DNA from: JAPOUP01 sp026708635
GTDB taxonomy: Bacteria > Pseudomonadota > Alphaproteobacteria > Rhodobacterales > Rhodobacteraceae
Direction of reading: 5' to 3'
DNA: 64,000 nt
NCBI GenBank assembly: GCA_965200115.1
Contig: OZ241336.1
Coordinates: 2,666,001 to 2,730,000, forward strand
Shown here: positions 51,533 to 61,332 of the stretch, piece after piece
Position numbering within the stretch: position 1 is the first letter of the stretch
Layout of the letters: each line of letters starts with the position of its first letter
The notes under the pieces: model-generated
Told to the model about the DNA's origin: nothing
The model's input: only the letters and a program-made list of their open reading frames with translations
The model's database searches: none
Translations under genes and position numbers: made by a program

Positions 51533-52401
51533 GCGCGGTCCTGGAAATCCGCGACCTCCACCTGCGTTTCCGGGGCCATTCCGGAGTGTCCGAGGTGCTG
51601 CACGGCGTTTCGCTGGACATCCGGGCCGGCGAGCGGGTCGCGCTGGTGGGCGAGAGCGGATCGGGCAAATCGGTGACCGCGCGGATCGTGCTCGGCCTCC
51701 TGCAGGAACTGCCTTACGCGGAGGTCAGTGGCGGGCTCTTCCTCGAGGGGGCCGACCTGAACCGGTTGAGCCGTCGCCAGTGGCAGGGACTCCGCGGAAC
51801 GTCGATCTCAATGATTTTCCAGGATCCGACCTCGTCGCTGAATCCGGTCTTCACCATAGGCGCCCAGTTCGCCGAGGTGCTTCGCCGCCGCGACCCGGGA
51901 CTCCCGCGCGGGGCCGCGGACGAGCGGGCGGGCGCGCTCCTGCGGTCGGTCTCGATCCACGACCATGCCCGGGTTCTCGACGCCTATCCGTTCCAGCTCT
52001 CGGGAGGAATGAACCAGCGGGTTGTCATCGCGATGGCGCTGGCCAACCATCCCTCGCTGCTGATCGCCGACGAGCCCGGAACGGCGCTCGACGTGACCGT
52101 ACAGGCGCAGACGCTGAAGCTGATGCACGATCTGGTCGAGCGGAGCGGTACCGCGGTCCTGTTCATCTCGCACAATCTGGGGGTGGTGAGGGAATTCGCC
52201 GACCGGGTCTTCGTCATCTATCGCGGACGCATCGTCGAGCGGGGACCCACAGCCGCGATCTTCGAGGCTCCCGGGCATGCCTATACCCGTGCGCTGATGG
52301 CGGCGGTCCCGCGCATCACCGGCGGCGGCCCTCCGGAACCCAACGACGGCGAGACCGCGTTCCTCGACCCGATGGTGGTGCACGAGGGAGGCGGGGCATG
52401 A
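51529..52401 (+). CDS. ABC transporter ATP-binding protein, DppD type
   Basis: A 290-residue ATPase from GTG 51529. Walker A GESGSGKS, a Q-loop in MIFQDPTSSLNPVFTIG, signature LSGGMNQRVVIAMALA, Walker B LLIADEPGTAL and switch His in ISHNLGVV. The oligopeptide-type C-terminus (GHAYTRALMAAVPRI) is present. It overlaps the next ATPase gene by ATGA. Works as a heterodimer with it. Confidence 0.93.
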   Translation: MSAVLEIRDLHLRFRGHSGVSEVLHGVSLDIRAGERVALVGESGSGKSVTARIVLGLLQELPYAEVSGGLFLEGADLNRLSRRQWQGLRGTSISMIFQDPTSSLNPVFTIGAQFAEVLRRRDPGLPRGAADERAGALLRSVSIHDHARVLDAYPFQLSGGMNQRVVIAMALANHPSLLIADEPGTALDVTVQAQTLKLMHDLVERSGTAVLFISHNLGVVREFADRVFVIYRGRIVERGPTAAIFEAPGHAYTRALMAAVPRITGGGPPEPNDGETAFLDPMVVHEGGGA

Positions 52402-53204
52402 CGCCGCTTCTCTCGTTAAGGCATGTCAGCAAGACCTTCGGCTCCGGACCCCGCGCGGTGCGTGCCGTGCGCGATGTCAGTTTCGACGTTTCGCGGGGCG
52501 AATGCCTGGCCGTGGTGGGCGAAAGCGGATCGGGCAAGACCACGCTCGCCAACATGATCCTCGGCGTCTTCGGCCAATCCTCGGGCGAGATCCTGTTCGA
52601 TGGCAAGGCTTTGCCCTCCCGCCGCACGCTGGAACACCGCAGCGCGATCCAGCTGGTCCAGCAGAACCCGCTGTCGTCGCTGAACCCCAAGCGGTCCGTC
52701 GGGGCCTCGATCAGGCTTGGCCTTGATGTCTTCGGCATCGGCAGGCGCTCGGATCGCTGGCGCCTGGTGGAGAACGCGCTGGAAGAGGTCGGTCTGCCGG
52801 GCGATTTCCGGCGACGGGCGCCAGCGGCCCTGTCGGGCGGCCAGTGCCAGCGCGTCGCGATCGCACGCGCGCTCGCCTGCCAGCCCCGTCTGGTGATTCT
52901 CGACGAGCCGACCTCAGCGCTTGATGTCCTGGTGCAGGCCCGCGTGCTTCGTCTCCTGGACGGACTGAGGCGCACGAAGGGCCTCAGCTACGTCTTCATC
53001 ACGCATGACCTGTCCGTCGTGCGCAACGTGGCCGATCGGGTCGCCGTATTCCGCTCGGGCGAACTGGTCGAGTGCGCGGAGACCGGAGCGATCTTCGAGA
53101 ACCCGCGGGCGGACTATACCCGCCGGCTGATCGGCGCGGTGCCGGTTATCACCGATCACGAACTGAAGTTGAGAGAATCGCTGTCCGGAGGATTGCCCGC
53201 ATGA
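52398..53204 (+). CDS. ABC transporter ATP-binding protein, DppF type
   Basis: A 268-residue ATPase from ATG 52398 with Walker A GESGSGKT, Q-loop LVQQNPLSSLNPKRSVG, signature LSGGQCQRVAIARALA and Walker B LVILDEPTSAL. It completes the peptide-type transporter. Overlaps the next gene by ATGA. Confidence 0.93.
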   Translation: MTPLLSLRHVSKTFGSGPRAVRAVRDVSFDVSRGECLAVVGESGSGKTTLANMILGVFGQSSGEILFDGKALPSRRTLEHRSAIQLVQQNPLSSLNPKRSVGASIRLGLDVFGIGRRSDRWRLVENALEEVGLPGDFRRRAPAALSGGQCQRVAIARALACQPRLVILDEPTSALDVLVQARVLRLLDGLRRTKGLSYVFITHDLSVVRNVADRVAVFRSGELVECAETGAIFENPRADYTRRLIGAVPVITDHELKLRESLSGGLPA

Positions 53205-53698
53205 TTGAGATCACCGATGCCCTCGCCATCGCGCGGGACCAGCCGGAAACGACCTATCGGGCGCTCGAGCGGCTGGTCGACCGGACGGTCGGCGTCAGGC
53301 TCTTCACGCTGATGGAGATCGACCGTGACCGGGATGTCGCCCGGCGGAGCTACACCAACATGCCGGACATCTATCCCGTCCAGGGCGAAAAGCCGCTCAT
53401 GCGGAACCGCTGGTTTGAGACCGTGGACGGGCGCCATGAGATCTTCGTCGCCAACACCCTCGAGGAGATCACGGAGGTTTTCGCGGACCACGAGCTGATC
53501 CGGTCGGTTGGATGCGAAAGCTGCCTGAACCTTCCCATAGTCATCAGGGGCAGGCTACGCGGCACGCTGAACTGCCTGCACGGGGCGGGACATTACACGC
53601 CCGACCGCGTCGTGGCCGCGCGGTCGCTGAAACCCGCCGGGGCATTGGCCTTTCTGATGGCGGAAACGATCCGGAGAGAAGGAGGCGCCAATGGGTAG
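53201..53698 (+). CDS. GAF-domain protein
   Basis: A 165-residue single GAF domain from ATG 53201: VGVRLFTLMEIDRDRDVARR at the start and CLNLPIVIRGRLRGTLNCLH near the end. GAF domains bind small ligands. Family members occur in hydantoinase and amino-acid uptake operons, where they may sense substrate or act with the racemase. It overlaps both neighbours (4 bp upstream, 8 bp downstream). The exact role is unknown. Confidence 0.78.
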   Translation: MIEITDALAIARDQPETTYRALERLVDRTVGVRLFTLMEIDRDRDVARRSYTNMPDIYPVQGEKPLMRNRWFETVDGRHEIFVANTLEEITEVFADHELIRSVGCESCLNLPIVIRGRLRGTLNCLHGAGHYTPDRVVAARSLKPAGALAFLMAETIRREGGANG

Positions 53699-55766
53699 GG
53701 TCATCCGCCGCGTGGCGACCGATGTCGGTGGCACGTTCACCGACCTGGTCTGTTTCGAGACCGATCCGGACACCGGCGCCAGCCGGATCGTGACGGCCAA
53801 GTCCGACACCACACCACCGGATTTCGAGACGGGCGTGCTGGACGTTCTCGAAAAAGGCGGGATCGATCCCTCGGGAGTTGACTTCCTGGCGCACGGCACC
53901 ACGGTCGTCATCAACGCGCTGACGGAGCGCAAGGGCGTTAAGGTGGGACTGGTCACCACCGAGGGTTTTCGGGACACGCTGGAAATCGCGCGCGGCAACC
54001 GACCGGACTTCTTTAACCTGCACTACGAAAAGCCCCCGCCCTTCGTGCCGCGCCACCTGCGCGCGGAGCTGCCGGGTCGGATGACCTATACCGGCGCGGA
54101 GCGCACGCCGCTCGATCTCTCGGGCCTACCCGCGATCCTTGACGCCTTTCGCGCGGAGGGCGTCGAAGCCGTGGCGATCAGTTTCCTCCATTCCTACGCC
54201 AACACCGCCCACGAGGAAGCCGCGCTGGCCGAGGTGCGGCGTCTCTGGCCCGGGATCCCGGCCGTCTCCTCACACCAGATCACCCGCGAATGGCGGGAAT
54301 ACGAGCGAACGAACACCACCGTTCTGTCAGCCTATGTCCAGCCGGTGGCGGCGCGCTATCTCCAAAGGCTGGACGAAGGCCTCGCGTCGCGGGGCTTCGG
54401 CGGCCGACCCTATATCATGCAGTCGAACTGCGGCGTGGATTCGCTCGACGCCACCTCGCGCACACCGATCACCATGGTCGAGAGCGGTCCGGCCTCGGGT
54501 TTCTGGGGGGCGGCGGAACTGGGCCGGCTGATCGGCGAGCCGAACGTGCTGGCACTCGACATCGGCGGAACCACCGCGAAGTGCTCGCTTATCGAGAACG
54601 GCGAGGTCCGTATCATGACGGACTACTGGATCGAGCGCAGCCGCAAGTCGGCCGGCTACCCGATCATGGTGCCCGTGGTCGACCTGGTCGAGGTCGGCAA
54701 CGGCGGCGGCTCGATCGCCTGGGTTGACGATTTCGGCAAGCTCCACGTCGGGCCGCGGTCGGCCGGCGCGTTACCCGGCCCGGCGGCGTACGGCAGGGGC
54801 GGTACCGAGGCGACGACGACCGACGCCAATCTCTGGCTCGGACGGATCAACCGCGACTACTTTTGCGGCGGCGCCATACAGGCGGACATGGACGCCGCGG
54901 AGAGAGCCATCAGGGCACTCGGCGGGAAACTCGGCGTCGGACCGGACCAGGCGGCCGAGGGCATTGTCCGGATCGCCAACAACAACATGGTCAACGCGCT
55001 GAAACTGGTATCCCTGAACCGGGGCTTCGACACGCGGGACTTCACGCTTCTCGCCTTCGGCGGCGGCGGCGGCATGCACGCGGTGGCGTTGGCCCAGGAA
55101 CTGCAGGTCAGGAAGGTTGTGGTGCCCGCCGCCGCCAGCGTCTTCTCGGCCTGGGGCATGATGATGTCGGACCTGCGCCGGGACTGTTTCGTGACCCGTC
55201 TCGTCGAACTGGGCGAGGGCGCCGGCGACGGGATCGAGGGTGCCTTCGCCGAAGCGGAGGCCAAAGCGCTGGCGACCTTCGCCGACGAGGGAGTCGGCCC
55301 GGAGCGGATCGGTTTTCTGCGCTACGGCAGGTTCCGTTACCAAAACCAGGAGCACACCACCGAGGTGCCGCTCACGAAGGGCGCGGTCACCGACGCGGGC
55401 CTAGCGCGCGTCGCCGAGGATTTCCACAGGACCTACGAGCGCGAATACACCTACCGGCTGGACGCTCCCGTAGAGATGGTGGGTATCCACCTCGTGGCCA
55501 AAGCCGAGGTCGGCAAGCTCGAGATGCGCCCCGAGGAACCCGACGGATCCGACGCCTCGGACGCGGTCAAGGGGCGGCGCATGGTCGACTACGCGCCGGA
55601 CGGCAGGCACGAGGCCACGCTTTATGACGGCGAGGCGTTGCGCGCGGGCATGGCGTTCAGGGGCCCGGCGATAATCGAGGACAGCGGTACGACCGCCGTG
55701 ATCCATCCCGGCAACGCGGTGGAGGTTGACGCCTATCGCAACATCCACATCACGCTTCACGGCTGA
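53691..55766 (+). CDS. hyuA: Hydantoinase/oxoprolinase subunit A (HyuA type)
   Basis: A 691-residue protein of the ATP-dependent N-methylhydantoinase/5-oxoprolinase/acetophenone carboxylase family. The actin-like phosphate motifs are RVATDVGGTFTDLVCFE at the N-terminus and ALDIGGTTAKCSLIENG near residue 287; other family text is FLAHGTTVVINALTERKG and FGGGGGMHAVALAQEL. With subunit B it should open a cyclic amide at the cost of ATP. The name hyuA denotes the family, not a proven substrate. It overlaps the GAF gene by 8 bp. Confidence 0.88.
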   Translation: MGRVIRRVATDVGGTFTDLVCFETDPDTGASRIVTAKSDTTPPDFETGVLDVLEKGGIDPSGVDFLAHGTTVVINALTERKGVKVGLVTTEGFRDTLEIARGNRPDFFNLHYEKPPPFVPRHLRAELPGRMTYTGAERTPLDLSGLPAILDAFRAEGVEAVAISFLHSYANTAHEEAALAEVRRLWPGIPAVSSHQITREWREYERTNTTVLSAYVQPVAARYLQRLDEGLASRGFGGRPYIMQSNCGVDSLDATSRTPITMVESGPASGFWGAAELGRLIGEPNVLALDIGGTTAKCSLIENGEVRIMTDYWIERSRKSAGYPIMVPVVDLVEVGNGGGSIAWVDDFGKLHVGPRSAGALPGPAAYGRGGTEATTTDANLWLGRINRDYFCGGAIQADMDAAERAIRALGGKLGVGPDQAAEGIVRIANNNMVNALKLVSLNRGFDTRDFTLLAFGGGGGMHAVALAQELQVRKVVVPAAASVFSAWGMMMSDLRRDCFVTRLVELGEGAGDGIEGAFAEAEAKALATFADEGVGPERIGFLRYGRFRYQNQEHTTEVPLTKGAVTDAGLARVAEDFHRTYEREYTYRLDAPVEMVGIHLVAKAEVGKLEMRPEEPDGSDASDAVKGRRMVDYAPDGRHEATLYDGEALRAGMAFRGPAIIEDSGTTAVIHPGNAVEVDAYRNIHITLHG

Positions 55767-55776
55767 GGGGGCGGAA

Positions 55777-57438
55777 ATGGCCGACGCGAACGATCCGATC
55801 ACGCTCGAGATCATCCAGAACTCGCTGCAGGCCGCCGCCGACGAAATGTTCGCGGCGATGCGTAAGACGGCGATGTCCAGCATTATCTACGAGGTGCTCG
55901 ATATGGGCACCGGCATCACCGATGCCGAAGGGCGCATCGCCTCGTCAGGTGCTGGCATTCCCGCCTTCGTCGGGGTTCTCGACAAGTCCGTCCAGCGACT
56001 GCTCCGGAAGTTCGACGGGCCCGGGGACATCCAGCCGGGCGACGTGTTCATCACCAACGATCCCTATCACGGCGGCGTCACCCACCTTAACGACCTCGTG
56101 CTGGCCATGCCGGTGTTCGCCGGGGGCGACATGATCGCGTGGACCGCGAACATCGCGCATAATTCCGATGTCGGCGGCATGGCCCCCGGTTCGCTGAGCG
56201 GCGACGCGACCGAGATTTTCCAGGAGGGACTGCGCCTGCCCAGCGTAAAGTTGATCAATGGCGGCGAGACCGACGGGGCGGTGATGGATATCATCACCGT
56301 CAATTCGCGCATGCCCGACTTTCTCCTGGGCGACGTCTGGGCCGCCGTCGCCTCGGTCCGCATCGGCGCGCGGAGGCTGGAGGATCTGGCCCAGAAGTAC
56401 GGCGTGGGCACGTTCAAAGCCGCGATGGAGAGTTTCGCGGCCTTCGGGGAAGCCACCGCCAGGGCCGAACTCCGCAAGCTTCCAAAGGGCACGTTCGAAC
56501 TCAGCGAGGAGCAGGATGACGGACGGGTCTTCAACGTCAGGATCACGATCTCGGATGATGAATTCACCGTCGACCTGCGCGACAATCCCGATCAGGATCC
56601 GGGTCCGACGAACACCAGCCGCGACGGCACGGTGGTCTGCGCCCAGATGGTCTTCAAGTCGCTCACGGATCCTGACACGCCCGCCAATGACGGATCGTTC
56701 CGGCCCCTGAAGGTCCTTACCCGCGAAGGCTCGGTATTCCACGCGAGGGAACCGTCCGCCATCGGATTCTATTTCGAGACGGAGGTCAGGATCTATGACC
56801 TGATCTGGCGCTGCCTGGCGCCGCACGTACCCGAACGCCTGCCGGCCGGACACTTCTCCTCCATCTGCGGTACCTTTATCGGCGGCATCCATCCCGATAC
56901 CGGGCGGCAATACACGATCATCGAACCCCAGCTCGGCGGCTGGGGCGCCTGGGAGGGGCGTGACGGCAATCCGTGCGTCTTCTCGGGCTTTCACGGAGAG
57001 ACCTACAATACGCCGGTCGAGATCTCCGAGAGCCGCAACGGGCTGTTCGTCGACCGGATGGAACTGAACACCGAGCCGGGCGGAGAGGGAAAGTTCGCCG
57101 GCGGCAGAGGGCTCCGGCTCGAATACCGGATCCGCACCAACAACGGCTTTCTGACGGCTGGCTACACGCGATCACGCGTCCGGCCGTGGGCTCTCGAAGG
57201 CGGGGCGGAGGGATCCGGGAACTATGTCGAGGTGCTCAGGACCGATGGCAGCCGGAAAAGGTATTCCTTCGTTTCGGGCCTGCCGGTCAACACCGACGAC
57301 GTGATCCGCATCGTGACCTCCAGCGGCGGCGGTTACGGCGACCCCAGGGAGCGGGATGTCACGAGCGTGCGCGAGGATGTCAGGAACGGTTTGCTGTCGG
57401 CCGAATGGGCGGCGGAGGTCTATGGTTCAGTATTCTGA
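55777..57438 (+). CDS. hyuB: Hydantoinase/oxoprolinase subunit B (HyuB type)
   Basis: A 553-residue protein from ATG 55777 after GGGGGCGGAA. Subunit B signatures: RKTAMSSIIYEVLDMGTGIT, FITNDPYHGGVTHLNDLVLA, and AHNSDVGGMAPGSLSGDATE (metal-site His/Asp). The C-terminus has the VSGLPVNTDDVIRIVTSSGG end motif and GGYGDPRERD. It starts 10 bp after hyuA and forms the catalytic complex with it. Confidence 0.88.
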   Translation: MADANDPITLEIIQNSLQAAADEMFAAMRKTAMSSIIYEVLDMGTGITDAEGRIASSGAGIPAFVGVLDKSVQRLLRKFDGPGDIQPGDVFITNDPYHGGVTHLNDLVLAMPVFAGGDMIAWTANIAHNSDVGGMAPGSLSGDATEIFQEGLRLPSVKLINGGETDGAVMDIITVNSRMPDFLLGDVWAAVASVRIGARRLEDLAQKYGVGTFKAAMESFAAFGEATARAELRKLPKGTFELSEEQDDGRVFNVRITISDDEFTVDLRDNPDQDPGPTNTSRDGTVVCAQMVFKSLTDPDTPANDGSFRPLKVLTREGSVFHAREPSAIGFYFETEVRIYDLIWRCLAPHVPERLPAGHFSSICGTFIGGIHPDTGRQYTIIEPQLGGWGAWEGRDGNPCVFSGFHGETYNTPVEISESRNGLFVDRMELNTEPGGEGKFAGGRGLRLEYRIRTNNGFLTAGYTRSRVRPWALEGGAEGSGNYVEVLRTDGSRKRYSFVSGLPVNTDDVIRIVTSSGGGYGDPRERDVTSVREDVRNGLLSAEWAAEVYGSVF

Positions 57439-57449
57439 AGGAGGAAAGG

Positions 57450-58250
57450 ATGGTCCGGATCATGTATCTCAGCCCCGTCGCGCATAGGGCGGGGCACGAC
57501 GAACTCTTCGCCGAGATGGCGCGGAACTACAAGCTGGAAGGAACGGAAGTGCATGTAACCTCGCTTCCGGACGATGCGGGCCGCTTCAGCCATATCGAGT
57601 ACCGAAGCTACGAGGGCATGGTCACCGGCGGCATCATTCGGGCCGTGCGGCGGGCCGCGCGGGAAGACTTCGACGCATTGGCCATCGGTTGCTTTTACGA
57701 CACGGCCCTGGCCGAGGCCCGGGAGATTTCGGGAGAGATGGTCGTGACCGCTCCCTGCGCCGCGTCCTGCGAGATCGCCTCAAGCCTGTGCAACCGGTTT
57801 GGCGTGATCGTCGGGCGGCGGAAATGGGTGGACCAGATGCAGGCGAGTGTCCATGCGCTCGGCCATCGTGACCGGCTGTCCGGATTCTATCATGTTGAGC
57901 TGGGCGTGACGGAGTTTCAGGAGGACCATGCGCGCACCAAGCGCATGCTGATCGACGCCGGACGGAGGGCGGTTGAGGAGGACTATGCCGAAGCGCTGAT
58001 CCTCGGTTGCACCATGGAGGTCGGATTTCACTTGGAATTGGAGCGAAAGCTCGGCGTTCCGGTCATCGACCCCTCCATCGCGGCCCTGAAGCGGGCCGAA
58101 TACGGTGCCGTCCTTAAACGCGATTGCGGCTGGCGCCCGTCGCGGCGCTGGTCCTGCGAGGCGCCGCCCGAGGCCGAGATCGCCGCCATTGGCTGTTTCG
58201 GCCGGGGCGAGGAGGCTTTCGGCGGACGTATCGTGGTGCCCGCGGGATAG
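57450..58250 (+). CDS. Asp/Glu/hydantoin racemase family protein
   Basis: A 266-residue protein from ATG 57450 with AAGGAGGAAAG ahead. The two catalytic cysteines of the family are likely in VTAPCAASCEIASSLC and LILGCTMEVGF. Hydantoin racemases interconvert D- and L-forms so that a stereospecific hydrolase can use both. It sits 11 bp after HyuB in the operon, which fits that role well; an aspartate or maleate-type activity is an alternative. Confidence 0.82.
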   Translation: MVRIMYLSPVAHRAGHDELFAEMARNYKLEGTEVHVTSLPDDAGRFSHIEYRSYEGMVTGGIIRAVRRAAREDFDALAIGCFYDTALAEAREISGEMVVTAPCAASCEIASSLCNRFGVIVGRRKWVDQMQASVHALGHRDRLSGFYHVELGVTEFQEDHARTKRMLIDAGRRAVEEDYAEALILGCTMEVGFHLELERKLGVPVIDPSIAALKRAEYGAVLKRDCGWRPSRRWSCEAPPEAEIAAIGCFGRGEEAFGGRIVVPAG

Positions 58251-58259
58251 GGAGAGGAC

Positions 58260-59351
58260 ATGTCGCGGACGGAAGAACGGATTTCGGCGCTTCGCGCCCG
58301 GATGCGGTTGGAAGGCGTCAATCTGGTCGCGTTGGCGCCGGGAGCGCACATGCGGTGGCTTCTGGGATTCGCTCCCCACGCCGACGAGCGTCCGTGCCTG
58401 CTCTGTATCAGCATGTCGAAAGCCGCACTGCTCATGCCGAAACTCAACGCGGAGGGGTCGCGCCGCGATACCGATCTACCGTTCCACGAATGGTCCGATG
58501 AGGAGGGGCCGGAAGGGGCGTTTCACGGACTTGTCAACGAGTTGGGGGTGGGCGGCGCGAGGCGGATCGTGCTGGACGAAACCATGCGGGCGGATTTCGC
58601 GGCGCTGGTGCAGGATACCCTGCCGGACGCGGAGCGCGGCTTCACGGCCTCAACCATCGGCCTGTTGCGGATGCGCAAGAACAATGGCGAGTACGCCGCG
58701 CTCAAGCGAAATGCGCTGCTCGCCGATCAGGCGATGCGGGCGGGCTGGGCCGCGATGAAGCCGGGTATGACGGAACTGGACGTCGCGGGAATCATCCGCG
58801 CGCGCTTCGCCGCGCTCGGCGCCTCGCCGCTCTTCACGATCGTCGGGGCCGGCGGCAACGGCGCCATTCCGCATCACCGTACCGGGGAGACCGCGCTGCG
58901 GACCGGGAACGCGGTGGTAATGGATATCGGTGCCGGGATGGACGGCTTTTCCAGCGACATCACCCGCATGGCCGTGCTGGGCAAGCCGCCGGAGGGCTAT
59001 CTCGAAACGCACGCCATCGTTGAGGCGGCCGTTCGGGCCGCAATGGCGGCCGCGCGGCCCGGCGTGCCGGCGAGGGAAGTTGACGCGGCGGCGCGCGGGG
59101 TGATCGAGGATGCCGGTTACGGTCCCAATTTCCCGCATCGCACGGGTCACGGCCTGGGCATCGAGGTGCACGAGCCACCCTATCTGACCTCGGTTTCGGA
59201 GACGGTTCTGACACCGGGTATGGTCTTTTCCATCGAGCCCGGCATCTACCAGCCGGGCCGGTTCGGCATCCGTCTGGAGGAAATCGTGATCCTGCGCGAG
59301 GACGGACCGGAAGTTCTTTCGGAACTGCCCCGCGATCCGAAGGTGATCTGA
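58260..59351 (+). CDS. M24 family metallopeptidase (Xaa-Pro peptidase/creatinase-like)
   Basis: A 363-residue M24 protein. Metal ligands are visible: Asp in VVMDIGAGMDGFSSDITRM (two Asp), His in GHGLGIEVHEPP, and Glu in FSIEPGIYQPG and IRLEEIVIL. The N-terminal creatinase-like domain is present (RMRLEGVNLVALAPGAHMRW). M24 proteins in such operons cleave amidated or N-carbamoyl products or Xaa-Pro peptides. Its stop overlaps the second HyuB start (TGATG). Confidence 0.85.
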   Translation: MSRTEERISALRARMRLEGVNLVALAPGAHMRWLLGFAPHADERPCLLCISMSKAALLMPKLNAEGSRRDTDLPFHEWSDEEGPEGAFHGLVNELGVGGARRIVLDETMRADFAALVQDTLPDAERGFTASTIGLLRMRKNNGEYAALKRNALLADQAMRAGWAAMKPGMTELDVAGIIRARFAALGASPLFTIVGAGGNGAIPHHRTGETALRTGNAVVMDIGAGMDGFSSDITRMAVLGKPPEGYLETHAIVEAAVRAAMAAARPGVPAREVDAAARGVIEDAGYGPNFPHRTGHGLGIEVHEPPYLTSVSETVLTPGMVFSIEPGIYQPGRFGIRLEEIVILREDGPEVLSELPRDPKVI

Positions 59352-60901
59352 TGCCTGACCCATTCACGCTTACGGTTATCCAGGCGGGTTTGGAGAGCGC
59401 GGCGGAAGAGATGTTCGCCGTGCTTCGCAAGACGGCGATGAGTCCGATCATCCACGAGGTACTGGACGTCGGCACGGGCGTGACCGACGCCACCGGTGAC
59501 CTTGTCAGCTCGGGCGCCGGAATTCCGACCTTTGTCGGCGTGCTGGACAAGGCCGTCAAGGCTCTTGTCGCGAGGTACGGCGACACCATTGAGGAAGGCG
59601 ATGTCTTCGTAACCAATGACCCGAACCACGGGGGCGTGACGCATCTGAACGACGTCGTTATCGCCAAGCCGGTGTTTTTCGGTGGCGAGCGCGTCGCCTG
59701 GTCGGCCTCAATCGCCCATTGGGGCGATATCGGCGGTAAGGTACCCGGTTCGATGGCGACCGATGTATCCGAGATCTTCGCCGAGGGGCTGCGCCTGCCC
59801 GCGGTTCGGCTGTTCAGGCACGGACGGCCGATCCAGGCGGTATTCGACATCATCGAGACCAATTCGCGTCTGCCCAAATTCGTCCATGGCGATCTATGGG
59901 CGCAGGTCGCCGCCGGCAACACGGCGGAAGCCCGGATCCTCGCGCTTTTCTCGAAGTTCGGACGTGAGGCCATCAAGCGGGCGGTCGCGGAGTCCTTCCG
60001 GACGGGACGCGCGCGTGCGCTCGCCGGTCTCCGGACGCTCCCGGAAGGGCGTTTCGAGATCGAGGAAGAGCAGGATGACGGGGCGTTCTGGCGCGCGGCC
60101 ATCCTGATCTCCGGCGAACGCTTCACGGTCGATCTTCGGGGCAATCCTCCCGAACTTTCCGCCCCTTACAATACCAGCCGGGACGGCGCGGTGGTCTCGT
60201 CGCAGATGATTTTCAAGGCACTCTGCGACCCGGGCCGCTTCGCGAACGCTGGATCGTTCGCCCCGCTGGAGGTCATTACCGAGGAAGGGACCGTTTTCCA
60301 TGCGGGCCCGACCGCACCGCAGGGCTATTATTTCGAAACCCGGATCCGTCTCTTCGACCTGCTCTGGCAATGCATGGCGAGGGCGATTCCCGGCAGGCTG
60401 CCCTCCGGATCGTTTTCCTCGATCTTCGGCACGGTCATCGCCGGACGGCATCCCGACACCGGGCGTCTCTACACCATGGTCGAACCGCAGATGGGGGGCT
60501 GGGGCGCGACCGGGGAGCGTGGGGGCATGGACGCGATGTTCTCGACCAGCCATGGCGATACGTTCAACTGCCCGGTCGAGGTCGCGGAGGCGCGGTATGG
60601 CCTGACCGTCGTGCGGAAGGCGCTCGGCGAACGTCCGCGTCTGGATGGCGTTCACGCCGGGGGACGCGGCGTGACGGTCGAATACGAACTCAGGGGATCG
60701 GCGCAACTTTCGGTCGGCTACACCCGGGCCAGGATTCCGGTCTGGTCAGCGCAGGGCACGCCACCGGGAGGGCGGAACTCGATGCACGTCCTGCGGACCT
60801 CGGGCAAGCGCGAACACCATAGCTTCGTCAGCGGCGCGGCGCTTGACCCGGGTGATCGGGTTCTCATCGAGACCGCCTCCGGCGGAAACGCGCCAGCGTG
60901 A
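59351..60901 (+). CDS. Second HyuB-type hydantoinase subunit B
   Basis: A 516-residue paralogue of the HyuB at 55,777, with the same signatures (RKTAMSPIIHEVLDVGTGVT; FVTNDPNHGGVTHLNDVVIA; AHWGDIGGKVPGSMATDVSE) but about 37 residues shorter, mainly in the C-terminus (no GGYGDP end). No second HyuA is nearby, so it may share HyuA with the first copy, giving two substrate ranges. It ends the operon. Confidence 0.85.
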   Translation: MPDPFTLTVIQAGLESAAEEMFAVLRKTAMSPIIHEVLDVGTGVTDATGDLVSSGAGIPTFVGVLDKAVKALVARYGDTIEEGDVFVTNDPNHGGVTHLNDVVIAKPVFFGGERVAWSASIAHWGDIGGKVPGSMATDVSEIFAEGLRLPAVRLFRHGRPIQAVFDIIETNSRLPKFVHGDLWAQVAAGNTAEARILALFSKFGREAIKRAVAESFRTGRARALAGLRTLPEGRFEIEEEQDDGAFWRAAILISGERFTVDLRGNPPELSAPYNTSRDGAVVSSQMIFKALCDPGRFANAGSFAPLEVITEEGTVFHAGPTAPQGYYFETRIRLFDLLWQCMARAIPGRLPSGSFSSIFGTVIAGRHPDTGRLYTMVEPQMGGWGATGERGGMDAMFSTSHGDTFNCPVEVAEARYGLTVVRKALGERPRLDGVHAGGRGVTVEYELRGSAQLSVGYTRARIPVWSAQGTPPGGRNSMHVLRTSGKREHHSFVSGAALDPGDRVLIETASGGNAPA

Positions 60902-61332
60902 AACCGGGAGGATGGCACCGCCGGGCGAGTTTTCGCGTCTTCCCGAACCATCCCCCCCTCTCTCCAATTATATTGGGAACTCGAGTAAAGTAACCGTATC
61001 GTCACAATGAGGAATCGCCTACTATCTTGTAGGGGTCTCGTCCATAAAGCGAAATGTTGTCTCGAGATCCCGTACGCCAGCCTGGGACCCGAGGTCCGTC
61101 GCGTTCTGCAAGCATCAGTTCTGACGGAACGAGACGGCTGACGGGCGAACCAGATACGTCGCGGGCCAAAAAACAACCGACGAACACCAAAGTTCCGGCT
61201 CCTAATCGTTGCCGTGATAGGGAACCCCAAAACAAGGAGAGCGATTATGGTAGCAAACTATCTGGAAAGGGTCGTTCACAGCGGCCTCCGTCCGCTGTAT
61301 GGTGCGATGCGTACGACAGGAAAGGCGGTACG
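60902..61332. other. Intergenic between hydantoinase operon and parDE
   Basis: No supported gene. The stretch 60,950-61,060 is AT-richer (CTCCAATTATATTGGGAACT forms a short CCAATTATATTGG palindrome), a possible terminator or promoter region. The parD promoter should be in 61,230-61,320. Confidence 0.4.
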
